Origin: Deltaproteobacteria bacterium
GTDB taxonomy: Bacteria > Desulfobacterota > Binatia > HRBIN30
Reading direction: 5' to 3'
Assembly: GCA_017860575.1 (NCBI GenBank)
Contig: JAGDMS010000002.1
Span: forward strand, 1 to 45,843
Length of the DNA stretch: 45,843 nucleotides
Program-made: the position numbers and the translations under genes
Notes under the pieces: generated by a model
Seen by the model: only the letters and a program-made list of their open reading frames with translations
What the model was told of the DNA's origin: nothing
Databases searched by the model: none
Shown here: positions 24,730 through 33,921 of the stretch, piece after piece
Layout: each line of letters opens with the position of its first letter
How positions within the stretch are numbered: the stretch's first letter is position 1

Positions 24730-26532
24730 ATGGCTTCCTTCGACAATCTTGCGGACATGTTCTTTGCGCAGGAACGGCAGTATGCGGACCGCCCGCGCTA
24801 CCGCCACCGGCCGCACGGGACGTGGCAGGAGGTGAGCTGGTCGACCTGCGCCGACCGTGTGCGTGCCATGGCCTGTGGGCTCGCCAGCCTGGGAGTGGAG
24901 CCCGGTGATCGGGTGGCATTACTTGCGGCGACGCGGCCCGAATGGATCGAGTTTGATCTCGCCGTACTGGCGAGCGGCGGCATCACCGTGCCGATCTATC
25001 CCTCGAACGTTCCCGATGAGTGCGGCTACATCGTCTGGAACTCTGGGGCCGCTGTCGTCTGCGTCGAAAACGCACAGCAGTTGGCGAAGATCCGGCAGGT
25101 GCAACGACACGGCTTTGAGCTGGAGGGCGAATCGCATCAACCCGACCTCCGCCAGATCATCACCATCGAAGACACCGGGGACCCGCAGGTTGTCAGCCTG
25201 CGGCAGTTGATGGACCGCGGCCGCTCGCTGCCCGTATCGCTGCTGCAACGGCGCATACAGGGCATTGGACGCGACCAACTCGCGACCATCGTCTATACCT
25301 CGGGCACGACCGGCCCGCCGAAGGGTGTCATGCAAACCCACGGCAACCACCTGGCCACGTTGGAAGCCGTCGGACAGCTCGGCATGATCAATCCGGGCGA
25401 GGTCGACTTTCTCTTTCTGCCGCTCGCCCATTCCTTTGCGCGGCTGATCGAGTACCTGGGCTTGTTCGCGGGGACGGTCACGGCCTTCGCGCGCGGCCTC
25501 GACACCGTGATCGACGACATTCGCGAGGCGCGACCCCATCTGATCCCCTCCGTGCCGCGCATTTATGAAAAGATTTTCAGTCGGATTCAGGCTGGCAGGA
25601 TGCAGAGTGCAGCGCCCAAGCGCTTGCTGTTGGACTGGGCGTTCGCGGTCGGCCGGCAACGCAGCGAGTGCGACCAGAGCGGGACGGCCCCCTCTCCTCT
25701 GTTAGCACTGCAGGTGGCGCTGGCCGAGCGCTTGGTGCTATCCAAGATCCGGGGTGTCTTGGGCGGCCGGACGCGATTCATGGTGTCCGGCGGCGCCCCC
25801 CTGGCCCTGGAAATCGCCCGGCTCTTCCATGCGGCGGGCCTGTTGATTCTCGAAGGATATGGTCTGACCGAAACGACACCGATCCTGACGGTCAACCGAC
25901 CGGCCAAGTTCAAGTTCGGAACGGTCGGTCTTCCGATTCCCGGCGTCAGCCTCACATTCGCGGATGACGGGGAAATCCTCGCCAAGGGTCCGAATATCGC
26001 CCAGGGTTACTACAAGCGGCCCGAGGCCACGAGTGAGGCGTGGGATGCGGAGGGTTGGTTCCACACCGGCGACATCGGCGAACTCGACGCGGACGGGTTT
26101 CTGCGTATTACCGACCGGAAGAAGGACCTGATCAAGACCTCCGGTGGTAAATACGTGGCGCCGCAGAAGGTCGAGAACCTGCTGAAAACCGAGCCGCACA
26201 TCAGCCAGGCAGTAGTGATCGGTGATGAGCGGAAGTACTGCGTGGCGCTGATAACGCTGGACGCCGACGAGATAGAGGTATGGGCGGCTCGAGAAAGCAT
26301 CTCGTTGCCGGCAGATCGCACACAGTGGGCTGCCGACAGCCGCGTGCGAGCACTGATCGATGCCGAAATTGGTGAGGTCAACCGCCGGCTCGCACCGTTC
26401 GAGACGATCAAGTATCACCGCATCCTTCCCCGCGATTTCAGCGTCGAGGGTGGCGAGTTGACCCCCAGCCTGAAGGCGAAACGCAAGGTGGTCACGAATA
26501 AGTACCGTGCGTTGATCGACGACATGTACTGA
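24730..26532 (+). CDS. Long-chain fatty-acid--CoA ligase (AMP-forming)
   Basis: A 600-aa acyl-adenylate-forming enzyme of the FadD15/FAA long-chain type. Core motifs are the P-loop-like TIVYTSGTTGPPKGVMQTH, LPLAHSFARLIEYLG, GGAPLALEIARLFHAAGL, EGYGLTETTPI, and the A7/A8 region WFHTGDIGELDADGFLRITD followed by RKKDLIKTSGGKYVAPQ. The C-terminal lid domain is complete. It activates fatty or related carboxylic acids to acyl-CoA. The chain-length preference cannot be read by eye. It stands before a class I fumarase gene but a palindromic repeat separates them. Confidence 0.92.
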   Translation: MASFDNLADMFFAQERQYADRPRYRHRPHGTWQEVSWSTCADRVRAMACGLASLGVEPGDRVALLAATRPEWIEFDLAVLASGGITVPIYPSNVPDECGYIVWNSGAAVVCVENAQQLAKIRQVQRHGFELEGESHQPDLRQIITIEDTGDPQVVSLRQLMDRGRSLPVSLLQRRIQGIGRDQLATIVYTSGTTGPPKGVMQTHGNHLATLEAVGQLGMINPGEVDFLFLPLAHSFARLIEYLGLFAGTVTAFARGLDTVIDDIREARPHLIPSVPRIYEKIFSRIQAGRMQSAAPKRLLLDWAFAVGRQRSECDQSGTAPSPLLALQVALAERLVLSKIRGVLGGRTRFMVSGGAPLALEIARLFHAAGLLILEGYGLTETTPILTVNRPAKFKFGTVGLPIPGVSLTFADDGEILAKGPNIAQGYYKRPEATSEAWDAEGWFHTGDIGELDADGFLRITDRKKDLIKTSGGKYVAPQKVENLLKTEPHISQAVVIGDERKYCVALITLDADEIEVWAARESISLPADRTQWAADSRVRALIDAEIGEVNRRLAPFETIKYHRILPRDFSVEGGELTPSLKAKRKVVTNKYRALIDDMY

Positions 26533-26535
26533 CCT

Positions 26536-26601
26536 GGCGTATGGCAGTCGGCGTATGGCGCACGGTTCCGGAACCAGAAGCCAACTGCCATTCGCCATAC
26601 C
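26536..26601. repeat. Imperfect palindrome of GTATGGC units with a nested 12-bp palindrome
   Basis: GGCGTATGGCAGT (26536-26548) and a second GGCGTATGGCG are opposed by ACTGCCATTCGCCATACC (26584-26601). The centre holds the perfect palindrome GGTTCCGGAACC (26564-26575). It lies in the 208-bp gap before the fumarase gene. A related ATGGC/GCCAT element occurs at 32528-32578, so it is likely a dispersed repeat, possibly acting as a terminator hairpin. Confidence 0.55.
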
Positions 26602-26740
26602 CTCGCGCGCGGCCTCGGCCTCGGTTTGTGGATTCTGTGTCACGAATGTGCCAAACGTAGGATAGGCGTCTGGCGTGTTCGCGCCCACGCTTCGGTGGCC
26701 GGTCAGGTCTGGCCGCATACGACAACAGCAGGAGTATACG

Positions 26741-28354
26741 ATGGCAGAGTTCGTCTACCAGGAGATGTTTCCGCTCGCGAAGGATCACACCCGCTACCGG
26801 CTGCTGACCAACCACTACGTGTCTACGGCGCAGTTTGATGGCGCCGACGTGTTGAAAGTCGACCCCGAAGGGCTGGCCGTGCTTGCCCGCGAGGCAATGC
26901 GCGATGCGTCGTTCTTGCTGCGCACCGAGCATCTGCAGCAGTTGGTCGCCATCCTGGACGATCCGGCGGCGAGCGACAACGACCGTGGCGTCGCGCTGGC
27001 ACTGCTGAAGAACGCGGAGGTCGCCGCCGGGGGGGTGCTGCCGCTGTGCCAGGATACCGGGACGGCCACGGTGATCGGGAAGAAAGGCGGGCGGGTGTGG
27101 ACCGGTGCGCGCGACGAGGAGTTCCTGGCGCGCGGGGTCTACGAAACGTACACGCAGGAGAACCTGCGTTACTCGCAGACGGTCCCGCTCACCATGTACG
27201 AGGAGAAAAACTCCGGCAACAATTTGCCCGCGCAAATCGATCTCTACGCCACTGACGGCATGGAATACTCCTTCCTGTTCGTTGCCAAGGGCGGCGGCTC
27301 GGCGAACAAGACCTATCTCTTTCAGGAAACAAAGGCGCTGCTGACGCCGGACCGGCTGGAAAGTTTCCTCGTCGGCAAGATGAAAACGCTCGGCACCGCC
27401 GCCTGCCCGCCCTATCACATGGCCTTCGTCATCGGCGGCACCTCTGCCGAAATGTGCCTCAAGACGGTGAAACTGGCCAGCACGGGCTACCTGGATTCCC
27501 TGCCCACGCAGGGCAATGACCGCGGGCAAGCTTTTCGGGACGTGGAGTTGGAATCGAAGCTCTTTGCCGCCGCCGGCCAGAGCGGCTTTGGTGCGCAGTT
27601 CGGCGGCAAGTACTTCGCCCTGGACGTGCGTGTCATTCGATTGCCGCGTCATGGAGCGTCGTGTCCCATCGGGATGGGGGTGTCCTGCTCCGCCCATCGC
27701 AACGTCAAGGCGAAGATCACCCGCGAGGGTATGTGGGTCGAAGAGTTGGAGCGCAACCCGGGCCGGTTCATTCCGGAGAAGTACCGTCGGAAGCACGAAC
27801 ACGGCATCGTCAAGCTCAACCTCAATCGGCCGATGCGGGAGATTCTCGGCGAACTCACCCGGTATCCCATCAAGACGCAACTCGCGCTCACCGGTACCAT
27901 CATCGTCGCCCGTGACATCGCGCACGCGAAGATCAAGGAGCGGCTGGATCGCGGCGAGGATCTGCCGCCGTATTTCAAGGATCACCCCATCTATTACGCC
28001 GGCCCGGCCAAGACGCCGGACGGGTTGCCGTCGGGATCCTTCGGGCCCACCACCGCCGGCAGGATGGATTCCTACGTCGACCTGTTCCAGTCAAGGGGCG
28101 GATCGCTGATCATGATCGCCAAGGGGAATCGCAGCCCGCAGGTGACCGAGGCGTGCAAGCAGCACGGGGGCTTCTACCTCGGTTCAATCGGGGGTGCCGC
28201 GGCGATCCTTGCACAGGACAACATCAAGAAGGTGCAACTGGTTGAGTACCCCGAACTGGGGATGGAGGCGATCTACAAGATCGAGGTCGAAGACTTTCCC
28301 GCCTTCATGTTGGTCGACGACAAGGGCAACGACTTCTTTGCGCAGTTGACCTGA
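26741..28354 (+). CDS. fumA: Class I fumarate hydratase (4Fe-4S)
   Basis: A 537-aa class I fumarase, close to FumA/FumB (548 aa), reversibly hydrating fumarate to L-malate. The N-terminal alpha domain has the cluster Cys in [18 protein letters not shown], a second in [19 protein letters not shown], and a third in [19 protein letters not shown]. The C-terminal beta domain ([54 protein letters not shown]) is fused, giving the long form. AGGAG (26730-26734) is 6 nt before the ATG and decides the start over the longer in-frame reading. L(+)-tartrate dehydratase is the main alternative, but the fused long form favours fumarase. Confidence 0.92.
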   Translation: MAEFVYQEMFPLAKDHTRYRLLTNHYVSTAQFDGADVLKVDPEGLAVLAREAMRDASFLLRTEHLQQLVAILDDPAASDNDRGVALALLKNAEVAAGGVLPLCQDTGTATVIGKKGGRVWTGARDEEFLARGVYETYTQENLRYSQTVPLTMYEEKNSGNNLPAQIDLYATDGMEYSFLFVAKGGGSANKTYLFQETKALLTPDRLESFLVGKMKTLGTAACPPYHMAFVIGGTSAEMCLKTVKLASTGYLDSLPTQGNDRGQAFRDVELESKLFAAAGQSGFGAQFGGKYFALDVRVIRLPRHGASCPIGMGVSCSAHRNVKAKITREGMWVEELERNPGRFIPEKYRRKHEHGIVKLNLNRPMREILGELTRYPIKTQLALTGTIIVARDIAHAKIKERLDRGEDLPPYFKDHPIYYAGPAKTPDGLPSGSFGPTTAGRMDSYVDLFQSRGGSLIMIAKGNRSPQVTEACKQHGGFYLGSIGGAAAILAQDNIKKVQLVEYPELGMEAIYKIEVEDFPAFMLVDDKGNDFFAQLT

Positions 28355-28376
28355 CGCGAGTTGTGGCGACGCGCCG

Positions 28377-28805
28377 TCAGCGGTGGGAGAACCGGGCCCG
28401 GAACGCGGCGGGAACCGGCAGGCGCCGCTGTTTCTCGTAATCGAAGAAGAGCGTCCCCAGTTTGAGCCGGGCGACCTCCTCCGTGGTGGTCGTGTTGGTG
28501 AGACGGCAGACGAAGTCGAAGCCGAACTGGCTGAAGTCTGTCGCAGCCACCTCGACCCGCAGGGTGTCGCCGTAAAAGGCTTGCGACAGGTAAATGATCA
28601 CACAATCCAGGACGATCGGTGCCGCGCCCTCGATGTCGGTGAGTGTATAGCCGAGGTGCAAGAGGAATCGCGTTCGAGCCTCCAGCGCCAACGGCAATAC
28701 CTGCTCCGCAGCCAGGTGCATGCCGTAGTTGATGTCGGTAATCCGCACCTGCAGATCCGTCGAATAGTCAAACGATTTTGGAACAGCGATGCGCGCGCGT
28801 CTCAT
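28377..28805 (-). CDS. Acyl-CoA thioesterase, hotdog fold (4HBT family)
   Basis: A 142-aa single-hotdog protein of the 4-hydroxybenzoyl-CoA thioesterase/YbgC type. The active-site helix region is QVRITDINYGMHLAAEQVL (Asp and Asn at the usual places, His following), then VLDCVIIYLSQAFYGDTLRV, the typical second strand. It probably hydrolyses acyl-CoA; the acyl group is unknown. It converges with the fumarase gene (22 bp gap) and a dispersed repeat lies just upstream of its start. Confidence 0.82.
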   Translation of the reverse strand: MRRARIAVPKSFDYSTDLQVRITDINYGMHLAAEQVLPLALEARTRFLLHLGYTLTDIEGAAPIVLDCVIIYLSQAFYGDTLRVEVAATDFSQFGFDFVCRLTNTTTTEEVARLKLGTLFFDYEKQRRLPVPAAFRARFSHR

Positions 28806-28844
28806 ACTGTGGCTCCCCTCTTATGCTGGGGCTGTCGACACACA

Positions 28845-28934
28845 CGAAGTCGTGCTTCGACAAGCTCAGCACGAGCGGTTTCAGAGTCTTCTTCGTATCG
28901 TTCCTTCCGCTCACCCTGAGCTTGTCGAAGGGTG
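28845..28934 (+). repeat. Dispersed ~90-bp palindromic repeat, copy 1
   Basis: Outer arms begin GTGCTTCGACAAGCTCAG and end CCCTGAGCTTGTCGAAGGG, an imperfect inverted repeat around a variable centre. A second copy in the opposite orientation is at 43578-43668; ends match nearly base for base, the centre differs. The GACAAGCTCAG/CTGAGCTTGTC core is widespread among bacterial repeats. No transposase gene is encoded, so it would need one in trans. Confidence 0.8.
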
Positions 28935-29102
28935 TTTTCGGAGAAAATCGACAGTCCCTACTGTTGGCAATGAAACACCCCGTGGCGGAACGCAAGCCGG
29001 CCGGCGTCGGCTGGTCGGCTGCCCGGGCCACACGCCGCCGCCAGGGCCCCTTGCCTCCCGCCCGGACAACCCCTATCAACTTTCAAAGGCGAGGGTGCCG
29101 AC

Positions 29103-30221
29103 ATGATCATTGTGATGAAGGACGACATTCTGCCGGAATCACCCGAAGTGCAGGGGGTGATTCAACTGGCGGAGCGCTATCCCAATGTGCACGCCGAAGT
29201 GCGCAAGATTCAGGGCGCCCTGCGGGTGCTGACCGAAATCTATCTGCTCGGTTCGACCAGCACGATCCCCATCGAGCCGTTCGAGGAGTTCCCGGCGGTC
29301 GAGAAGGTGATCCGCATTCGCGAGCGCTACCGTTCCATCGGTCGCCACCAGGGACAGGCCGAGGCCATCGGGTTCGATTACAATGGCGTCCGCTTCGGCC
29401 AGGATACCTTCCATCTATTTCCCGGTCTGTGCGCCATCGACACCCCCGAGAACACGGAGGCCATGTTTCGTGCCCTGCAGGCCCACGGCATCACGACAAC
29501 CCGCGCCGGCGCGTACAAACCACGTACGAGCCCGTACGACTTCCAAGGGCACGGCAAGGCCTGCTTGCCATTCCTGTTCGAGTTGGCTGGCAAGTACGGC
29601 ATCAAGGTCATCGCGATGGAGGTCACCCACGAGTCGCACGTGGTGGAAATCCGCGACGCGCTGGCCGCGGCCGGCAACCCGACCGGGGTCATGTTGCAGA
29701 TCGGCACGCGCAACGCGCAGAACTTCGAGTTGCTCAAGGTCGTCGGCCAGCAGCAGGAGTTCCCGGTGCTGTTCAAGCGCGGCATGGGCATCACCCTGGA
29801 CGAATCGCTCAACGCCTGTGAGTACATCGCCACCAGCGGCAACCATCGCATCATCTTTGCGTTGCGCGGAATGAAGACCAACCTCGGCGATCCGCACCGA
29901 AACTTCGTCGACTTCGCACACGTCCCGGTGGTGCGCCGGCTCACCCGCTTGCCGGTGTGCATCGATCCCTCCCATTCGGTGGGCAAGAAGGAAGCCGCGC
30001 CCGACGGCCTGCTCGACATTCACCACGTCACCGCCCAGGGCATCATCGCGGGCGCCAACATGGTGCTGGTCGACTTCCACCCCAAGCCTGAACAGGCGTT
30101 GTGCGACGGCCCCCAAGCGCTGCTGCTCGGCGAGCTGGAGCACTTCGTGCGCGACGCCGAACTGGTGCGGCACGCCTACCTCGAGCGCTGTGCGCTGCGC
30201 GAGCGGCTGCGGTCCGCCTGA
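29103..30221 (+). CDS. aroF: 3-deoxy-7-phosphoheptulonate (DAHP) synthase
   Basis: A 372-aa class I-beta DAHP synthase, catalysing phosphoenolpyruvate plus erythrose-4-phosphate to DAHP, the first step of the shikimate pathway. Residues 1-70 form the ferredoxin-like regulatory extension (MIIVMKDD...), which in relatives mediates feedback inhibition. The barrel has TTTRAGAYKPRTSPYDFQG, GVMLQIGTRNAQNFELL, FKRGMGITLDE, RLPVCIDPSHSVGKKE and GANMVLVDFHPKPEQALCDG, with the Cys, Lys and His expected for metal and PEP. No other shikimate gene is nearby. Confidence 0.92.
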   Translation: MIIVMKDDILPESPEVQGVIQLAERYPNVHAEVRKIQGALRVLTEIYLLGSTSTIPIEPFEEFPAVEKVIRIRERYRSIGRHQGQAEAIGFDYNGVRFGQDTFHLFPGLCAIDTPENTEAMFRALQAHGITTTRAGAYKPRTSPYDFQGHGKACLPFLFELAGKYGIKVIAMEVTHESHVVEIRDALAAAGNPTGVMLQIGTRNAQNFELLKVVGQQQEFPVLFKRGMGITLDESLNACEYIATSGNHRIIFALRGMKTNLGDPHRNFVDFAHVPVVRRLTRLPVCIDPSHSVGKKEAAPDGLLDIHHVTAQGIIAGANMVLVDFHPKPEQALCDGPQALLLGELEHFVRDAELVRHAYLERCALRERLRSA

Positions 30222-30291
30222 GCGGGCTTGCCAAGACGGGCCTAAGCACCATTCGACACGCTGCTCATGAAGGTCGCCACTCGCTCAGGTT

Positions 30292-30368
30292 CGTCATGCC
30301 CGCATTCTTTTAGCGGGTATCCAGGCGGGGGCCGGGTGGATTCCCGCTTAGGAATTGCGGGAATGACA
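30292..30368. repeat. Dispersed repeat bounded by GTCAT...ATGAC
   Basis: GTCATGCCCGCATTCTTTTA at the left and GCTTAGGAATTGCGGGAATG at the right are imperfect inverted arms, with GCGGGTATCCAGG and GGATTCCCGC nested inside. This form (ATTCCCGC..GCGGGAATGAC) is a common bacterial intergenic repeat type. It lies in the 212-bp gap between the DAHP synthase and monooxygenase genes; the rest of that gap holds nothing I can support. Confidence 0.65.
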
Positions 30369-30433
30369 CAATCTTGGTTTTGTCGGCAGCCTGGGCCAAA
30401 CGTATGCTCGGCGGAGCGCAAAGTGATAGCCAC

Positions 30434-31945
30434 ATGAGCGCGACGAACGCACAGGTCACGCCCCGCATCGCCATCATCGGCTCGGGTTTCTCGGGCCTCT
30501 GTCTCGGCGCGCATCTGAAGAAAGCCGGCATCGCGTCGTTCACCATCCTCGAAAAGGCGAATCGCGTCGGCGGTACCTGGCGCGACAATACCTATCCCGG
30601 CGCGGCCTGCGATCTGCGCGCCTTTGCCTATTGCTTCTCGTTTGCACAGAAGACCGATTGGTCGCGAAAATGGCCGCCGCAGCCAGAGATCCTCGAGTAC
30701 ATGGAGGCGTGTGCCCGCCGCTTCGACCTGATGCGCCACATCCGTTTCGACAGCGAGGTGACGGCGGCCAGCTTCGATGCCGATGCGGGCGTCTGGCGCC
30801 TGCGCACGGGGAACGGCGACGAGATCGAGGCCGATATCCTGGTCAGCGGCGTCGGCCAACTGCACCGGCCGTACGTCCCGAACATCCCTGGCCTCGAGAC
30901 CTTTGCTGGCGAGGCGTTCCACTCAGCCCGCTGGAATCACGCCTACGACCTGCACGGAAAGACGGTGGCGGTTGTCGGCAACGCGGCGAGCGCCATCCAA
31001 TTCATCCCGGAGATCGCCAAGGAGGTGCAGACGCTTTACGTTTTCCAGCGCAGCGCCAATTGGATCATGCCGCGCGGCGACCGCCCCTACCGGGCCTGGG
31101 AAAAAGCACTCTTGCGCTTTCCCCCGATTGCCAAATTGAGCCGCTGGTTCATCTGGGCGCAGCACGAGCTCGGCTACGCGATGATCGTGAAGCCGGGGAG
31201 CTTCTTGGGCCGGCGGATGGCCCTGCGTGCGAGGGCGTTTATCGACGCACAGGTGGCGGATCCCACCCTGCGCGAGATGCTCGTGCCGGATTACCCGTTC
31301 GGCGGGAAACGCGCGCTGATTTCCGATGATTATTACCCCGCGCTCAACCGCGCCAACGTGCGCGTGGTCACCGACGGGATCGACCACATCACGCGCGATG
31401 CCATCGTCACCGAAGACGAAACGGTACGGTCCGTCGATGCCTTCATCTTCGCCACTGGCTTCGACACGCACAACTTTCTCGCGCCCATGCGGATTACGGG
31501 GCTCGACGGCCGGGTGCTGGGCGAGGTCTGGAAAGACGGTGCCGAAGCCTACCTCGGCATCACCGTTCCCGGCTTTCCGAACCTCTTCCTGATGTACGGA
31601 CCCAACACCAACCTCGGCCACAACTCGATCATCTTCATGATCGAATGTCAGACGCGGTACATCATGGATGCGCTCCGCCAGATGCGGCGCGACGGGCTGG
31701 CATTCATCGACGTGCGCCCCGAGGTCATGGCGGCCTTCAACCGCAAGATCCAGACGGAGTTGGCGCACACGACCTGGGCGCTGACGGATCACAGTTGGTA
31801 CAAGACGGCGGACAATCGCATCACCAATAACTGGCCGGGGACCACGATCGCGTACTGGTGGCGGACGCGGCGCTGCGATCTCGACGACTATCGGCACGCC
31901 CGCCACCCCTCCGCGGCCGCGCCGCAGACGTCCCGCGCGGCATAG
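30434..31945 (+). CDS. Flavin-dependent monooxygenase, Baeyer-Villiger type
   Basis: A 503-aa FAD/NADPH monooxygenase. The FAD loop is IAIIGSGFSGLCLG, followed by the BVMO-type GGTWRDNTYPGAACD. The fingerprint region FxGxxxHxxxW appears as FAGEAFHSARWNH, and the NADPH loop as VAVVGNAASAIQFIPEIAKE. Later FATGFDTHNFL and NLFLMYGPNTNLGHNSIIFM complete the fold. Family members insert oxygen next to ketones, giving esters or lactones. ATG 30434 is used because the FAD loop begins 12 residues later; the upstream in-frame extension is repeat-derived. Confidence 0.88.
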   Translation: MSATNAQVTPRIAIIGSGFSGLCLGAHLKKAGIASFTILEKANRVGGTWRDNTYPGAACDLRAFAYCFSFAQKTDWSRKWPPQPEILEYMEACARRFDLMRHIRFDSEVTAASFDADAGVWRLRTGNGDEIEADILVSGVGQLHRPYVPNIPGLETFAGEAFHSARWNHAYDLHGKTVAVVGNAASAIQFIPEIAKEVQTLYVFQRSANWIMPRGDRPYRAWEKALLRFPPIAKLSRWFIWAQHELGYAMIVKPGSFLGRRMALRARAFIDAQVADPTLREMLVPDYPFGGKRALISDDYYPALNRANVRVVTDGIDHITRDAIVTEDETVRSVDAFIFATGFDTHNFLAPMRITGLDGRVLGEVWKDGAEAYLGITVPGFPNLFLMYGPNTNLGHNSIIFMIECQTRYIMDALRQMRRDGLAFIDVRPEVMAAFNRKIQTELAHTTWALTDHSWYKTADNRITNNWPGTTIAYWWRTRRCDLDDYRHARHPSAAAPQTSRAA

Positions 31946-31971
31946 CCGCGACGGGATGGAGATGAACGGCA

Positions 31972-32514
31972 ATGGCTGACGATCAAATGCACGCAGATGG
32001 GCTGACGGCCGTGGAACGCGTCGTCGCGCGCGACGAGATCCGGCAACTCGCGTACCGCTACGCACTGGCGATCGACTCGCGCGACATCGACCTCCTCGTG
32101 TCGCTGTTCGTTGCCGACGTGCGCGTCGGCCGGAACGCCACCGGGCACGCGGCGCTGCGCGAGTTCTGGACTAATTCGCTGCGCGCCATCGGCGTGTCGA
32201 TCCTCTTTGTTGGCAACCATCTCATCGACTTCGACGACCCGAGCCACGCCCGCGGCGTCGTGTATTGTCGTGGCCAGGTGCAGGATGGCGACAAATGGAT
32301 CGAGCAGGCCATCTTGTACCGCGACAGCTATGAACGTCGCGATGGCCGTTGGCTCTTCGTGCGGCGGATCCACGAGCTGTGGTACGGTGTGGAGACGGCA
32401 GAACGCCCGCTGGCGCAGGAAGCCGCGAACTGGCCCGCACGCCACATCGGCCGCGGCACGCTCCCCGACACCCTGCCGACCTGGGGACAGTTCTGGTCGG
32501 CGCAGAAACAGTGA
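31972..32514 (+). CDS. NTF2-like (SnoaL-type) protein
   Basis: A 180-aa single-domain alpha+beta cone fold. The N-terminal helix is ERVVARDEIRQLAYRYALAI with the conserved RYALAIDSRDIDLLVSLF, and the C-terminal strand is YERRDGRWLFVRRIHELW. SnoaL/bile-acid-dehydratase-like members are dehydratases, cyclases or isomerases acting on ketone or hydroxy-ring substrates. It is 26 bp downstream of the monooxygenase gene, so the two likely work on the same compound class. Confidence 0.78.
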   Translation: MADDQMHADGLTAVERVVARDEIRQLAYRYALAIDSRDIDLLVSLFVADVRVGRNATGHAALREFWTNSLRAIGVSILFVGNHLIDFDDPSHARGVVYCRGQVQDGDKWIEQAILYRDSYERRDGRWLFVRRIHELWYGVETAERPLAQEAANWPARHIGRGTLPDTLPTWGQFWSAQKQ

Positions 32515-32527
32515 AGCTTTGCCTCAC

Positions 32528-32578
32528 GCATATGGCGTATCGCTGATCGGTCTCGACCGGAGGCGTCCTGCCATATGC
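32528..32578. repeat. GCATATGGC/GCCATATGC inverted repeat
   Basis: GCATATGGC (32528-32536) is opposed by GCCATATGC (32570-32578) with a 33-nt loop, in the 79-bp gap before the rlmL-like gene. It shares the ATGGC motif with the repeat at 26536-26601. Confidence 0.5.
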
Positions 32579-32593
32579 CATCAGCCATAACCG

Positions 32594-33817
32594 ATGCTGA
32601 CAACGCACACGTTCTTTACCACGACCGCCAAAGGCATGGAGGACCTGCTCGCTTCGGAGTTGCGCGAGTTGGGAGCCCAAGCCGTCGATGTACGGCGAGC
32701 GGGTGTGTCGTTCGCGGGCGACCTCGAATCGGCGTACCGCGTGTGCCTTTGGTCGCGCATCGCCAATCGGGTGCTGTTACCGCTGGCGACTTTTCGGGCA
32801 ACGACACCGCAGGCGCTCTATGACGGGGTGCGCACCATCCGCTGGGCCGACCACGTGGACCCGCGTCGCACATTGGCGGTCGACTGCGTCACTTCGCAGT
32901 CGAAGGTGACGCACTCGCACTTTGCCGCGTTGAAAACCAAGGATGCGATCGTCGACCAGCTGCGGGTGGAGACAGGCACGCGGCCGTCGGTGGATGTTGC
33001 CCAACCGGATGTGCGGGTGAACGTCTACCTGCACGCGGACCGTGCGGTGGTGAGCATCGACCTCTCCGGCGAGAGCTTGCACCGGCGGGCGTATCGCCAG
33101 CGCGGCGCCGCCGCGCCGCTGAAAGAGAACCTGGCCGCGGCCATCCTCGCGCTGGCGGACTGGCCGCGGCACGCTGCCGCGGGGGCGCCGTTGATCGATC
33201 CGATGTGCGGCTCGGGAACATTGCCCATCGAGGCGGCGCTGATGGCGGCGCACATTGCGCCGGGGCGCGGTCGGACCTACTTCGGCTTTCTCGGTTGGCG
33301 CGGGCATCAGGCGGCGACCTGGGCGCGGCTGCGTCAGGAGGCCGAAGCGCGGGAGATTCGCGACCCGAAACGGCTGCCGCCCATCCATGGCTACGACGCC
33401 TCACCGGCCATGGTCCGGGCCGCCTTGACGAATGTGGAGCGGGCCGGTCTGCGCGGCCGTGTCCACATCGAGAAGCGAAGTCTCGAGGCCTGTGAACCGA
33501 TGACCATCCGCGGGCGGGCCGCCACGCCGGGGATCCTCGTGCTCAATCCACCCTACGGTGAACGCGTCGGCGACCGGGCAGGTCTCGGCGACCTGTACGC
33601 GATGCTCGGCGACACGTTGCGTCGCAAGTTCCCTGGCTGGACCGGTTGCGTGTTCACCGGCAACCCGGCGCTCAGCAAGCGCATCGGGTTACGTGCAGCG
33701 CGCCGACATATCCTCTACAACGGCGCCATCGAGTGCCGCCTGCTGGTATTCCCAATTTCCGCCCAGCCGGTGCGCGACGACGCAGGCCCACGCTGGCGGC
33801 ACGAGCCGCCGGGCTGA
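32594..33817 (+). CDS. rlmL: RlmL-like THUMP-domain RNA methyltransferase
   Basis: A 407-aa protein with an N-terminal THUMP/ferredoxin-like region (THTFFTTTAKGMEDLLASEL, then YDGVRTIRWADHVDP), the family linker SGESLHRRAYRQRG...APLKENLAAAIL, and a Rossmann methyltransferase domain: LIDPMCGSGTLPIEAAL (SAM loop), GYDASPAMVRAALTN, and catalytic NPPYGERVG. It matches the N-terminal half of E. coli RlmKL (23S rRNA G2445 m2G) and B. subtilis YpsC. The second (RlmK) half is absent, which is normal outside gammaproteobacteria. Exact target base unverified. Confidence 0.87.
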   Translation: MLTTHTFFTTTAKGMEDLLASELRELGAQAVDVRRAGVSFAGDLESAYRVCLWSRIANRVLLPLATFRATTPQALYDGVRTIRWADHVDPRRTLAVDCVTSQSKVTHSHFAALKTKDAIVDQLRVETGTRPSVDVAQPDVRVNVYLHADRAVVSIDLSGESLHRRAYRQRGAAAPLKENLAAAILALADWPRHAAAGAPLIDPMCGSGTLPIEAALMAAHIAPGRGRTYFGFLGWRGHQAATWARLRQEAEAREIRDPKRLPPIHGYDASPAMVRAALTNVERAGLRGRVHIEKRSLEACEPMTIRGRAATPGILVLNPPYGERVGDRAGLGDLYAMLGDTLRRKFPGWTGCVFTGNPALSKRIGLRAARRHILYNGAIECRLLVFPISAQPVRDDAGPRWRHEPPG

Positions 33818-33823
33818 ACCACC

Positions 33824-33855
33824 CGGGGAAAAGGGCCAGGCTGCTTGTCTCCCCG
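33824..33855. terminator. Weak hairpin between convergent genes
   Basis: CGGGGA (33824-33829) and TCCCCG (33850-33855) form a 6-bp stem with a 20-nt loop in the 104-bp gap between convergent rlmL-like and alcohol dehydrogenase genes. No T-run. Nothing else is seen there. Confidence 0.25.
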
Positions 33856-33921
33856 TAAGATGTTCGATTTCAAGCGGAGGGGCGTTACCGAACCAGCCCG
33901 TGCCGGTTTTCGGGCCGCGGG

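Noticed and set aside
26492-27985. 497-aa minus-strand frame over the fumarase gene
   Set aside because: Fumarase cluster motifs run through the plus frame; no motif or start signal supports the antisense one.
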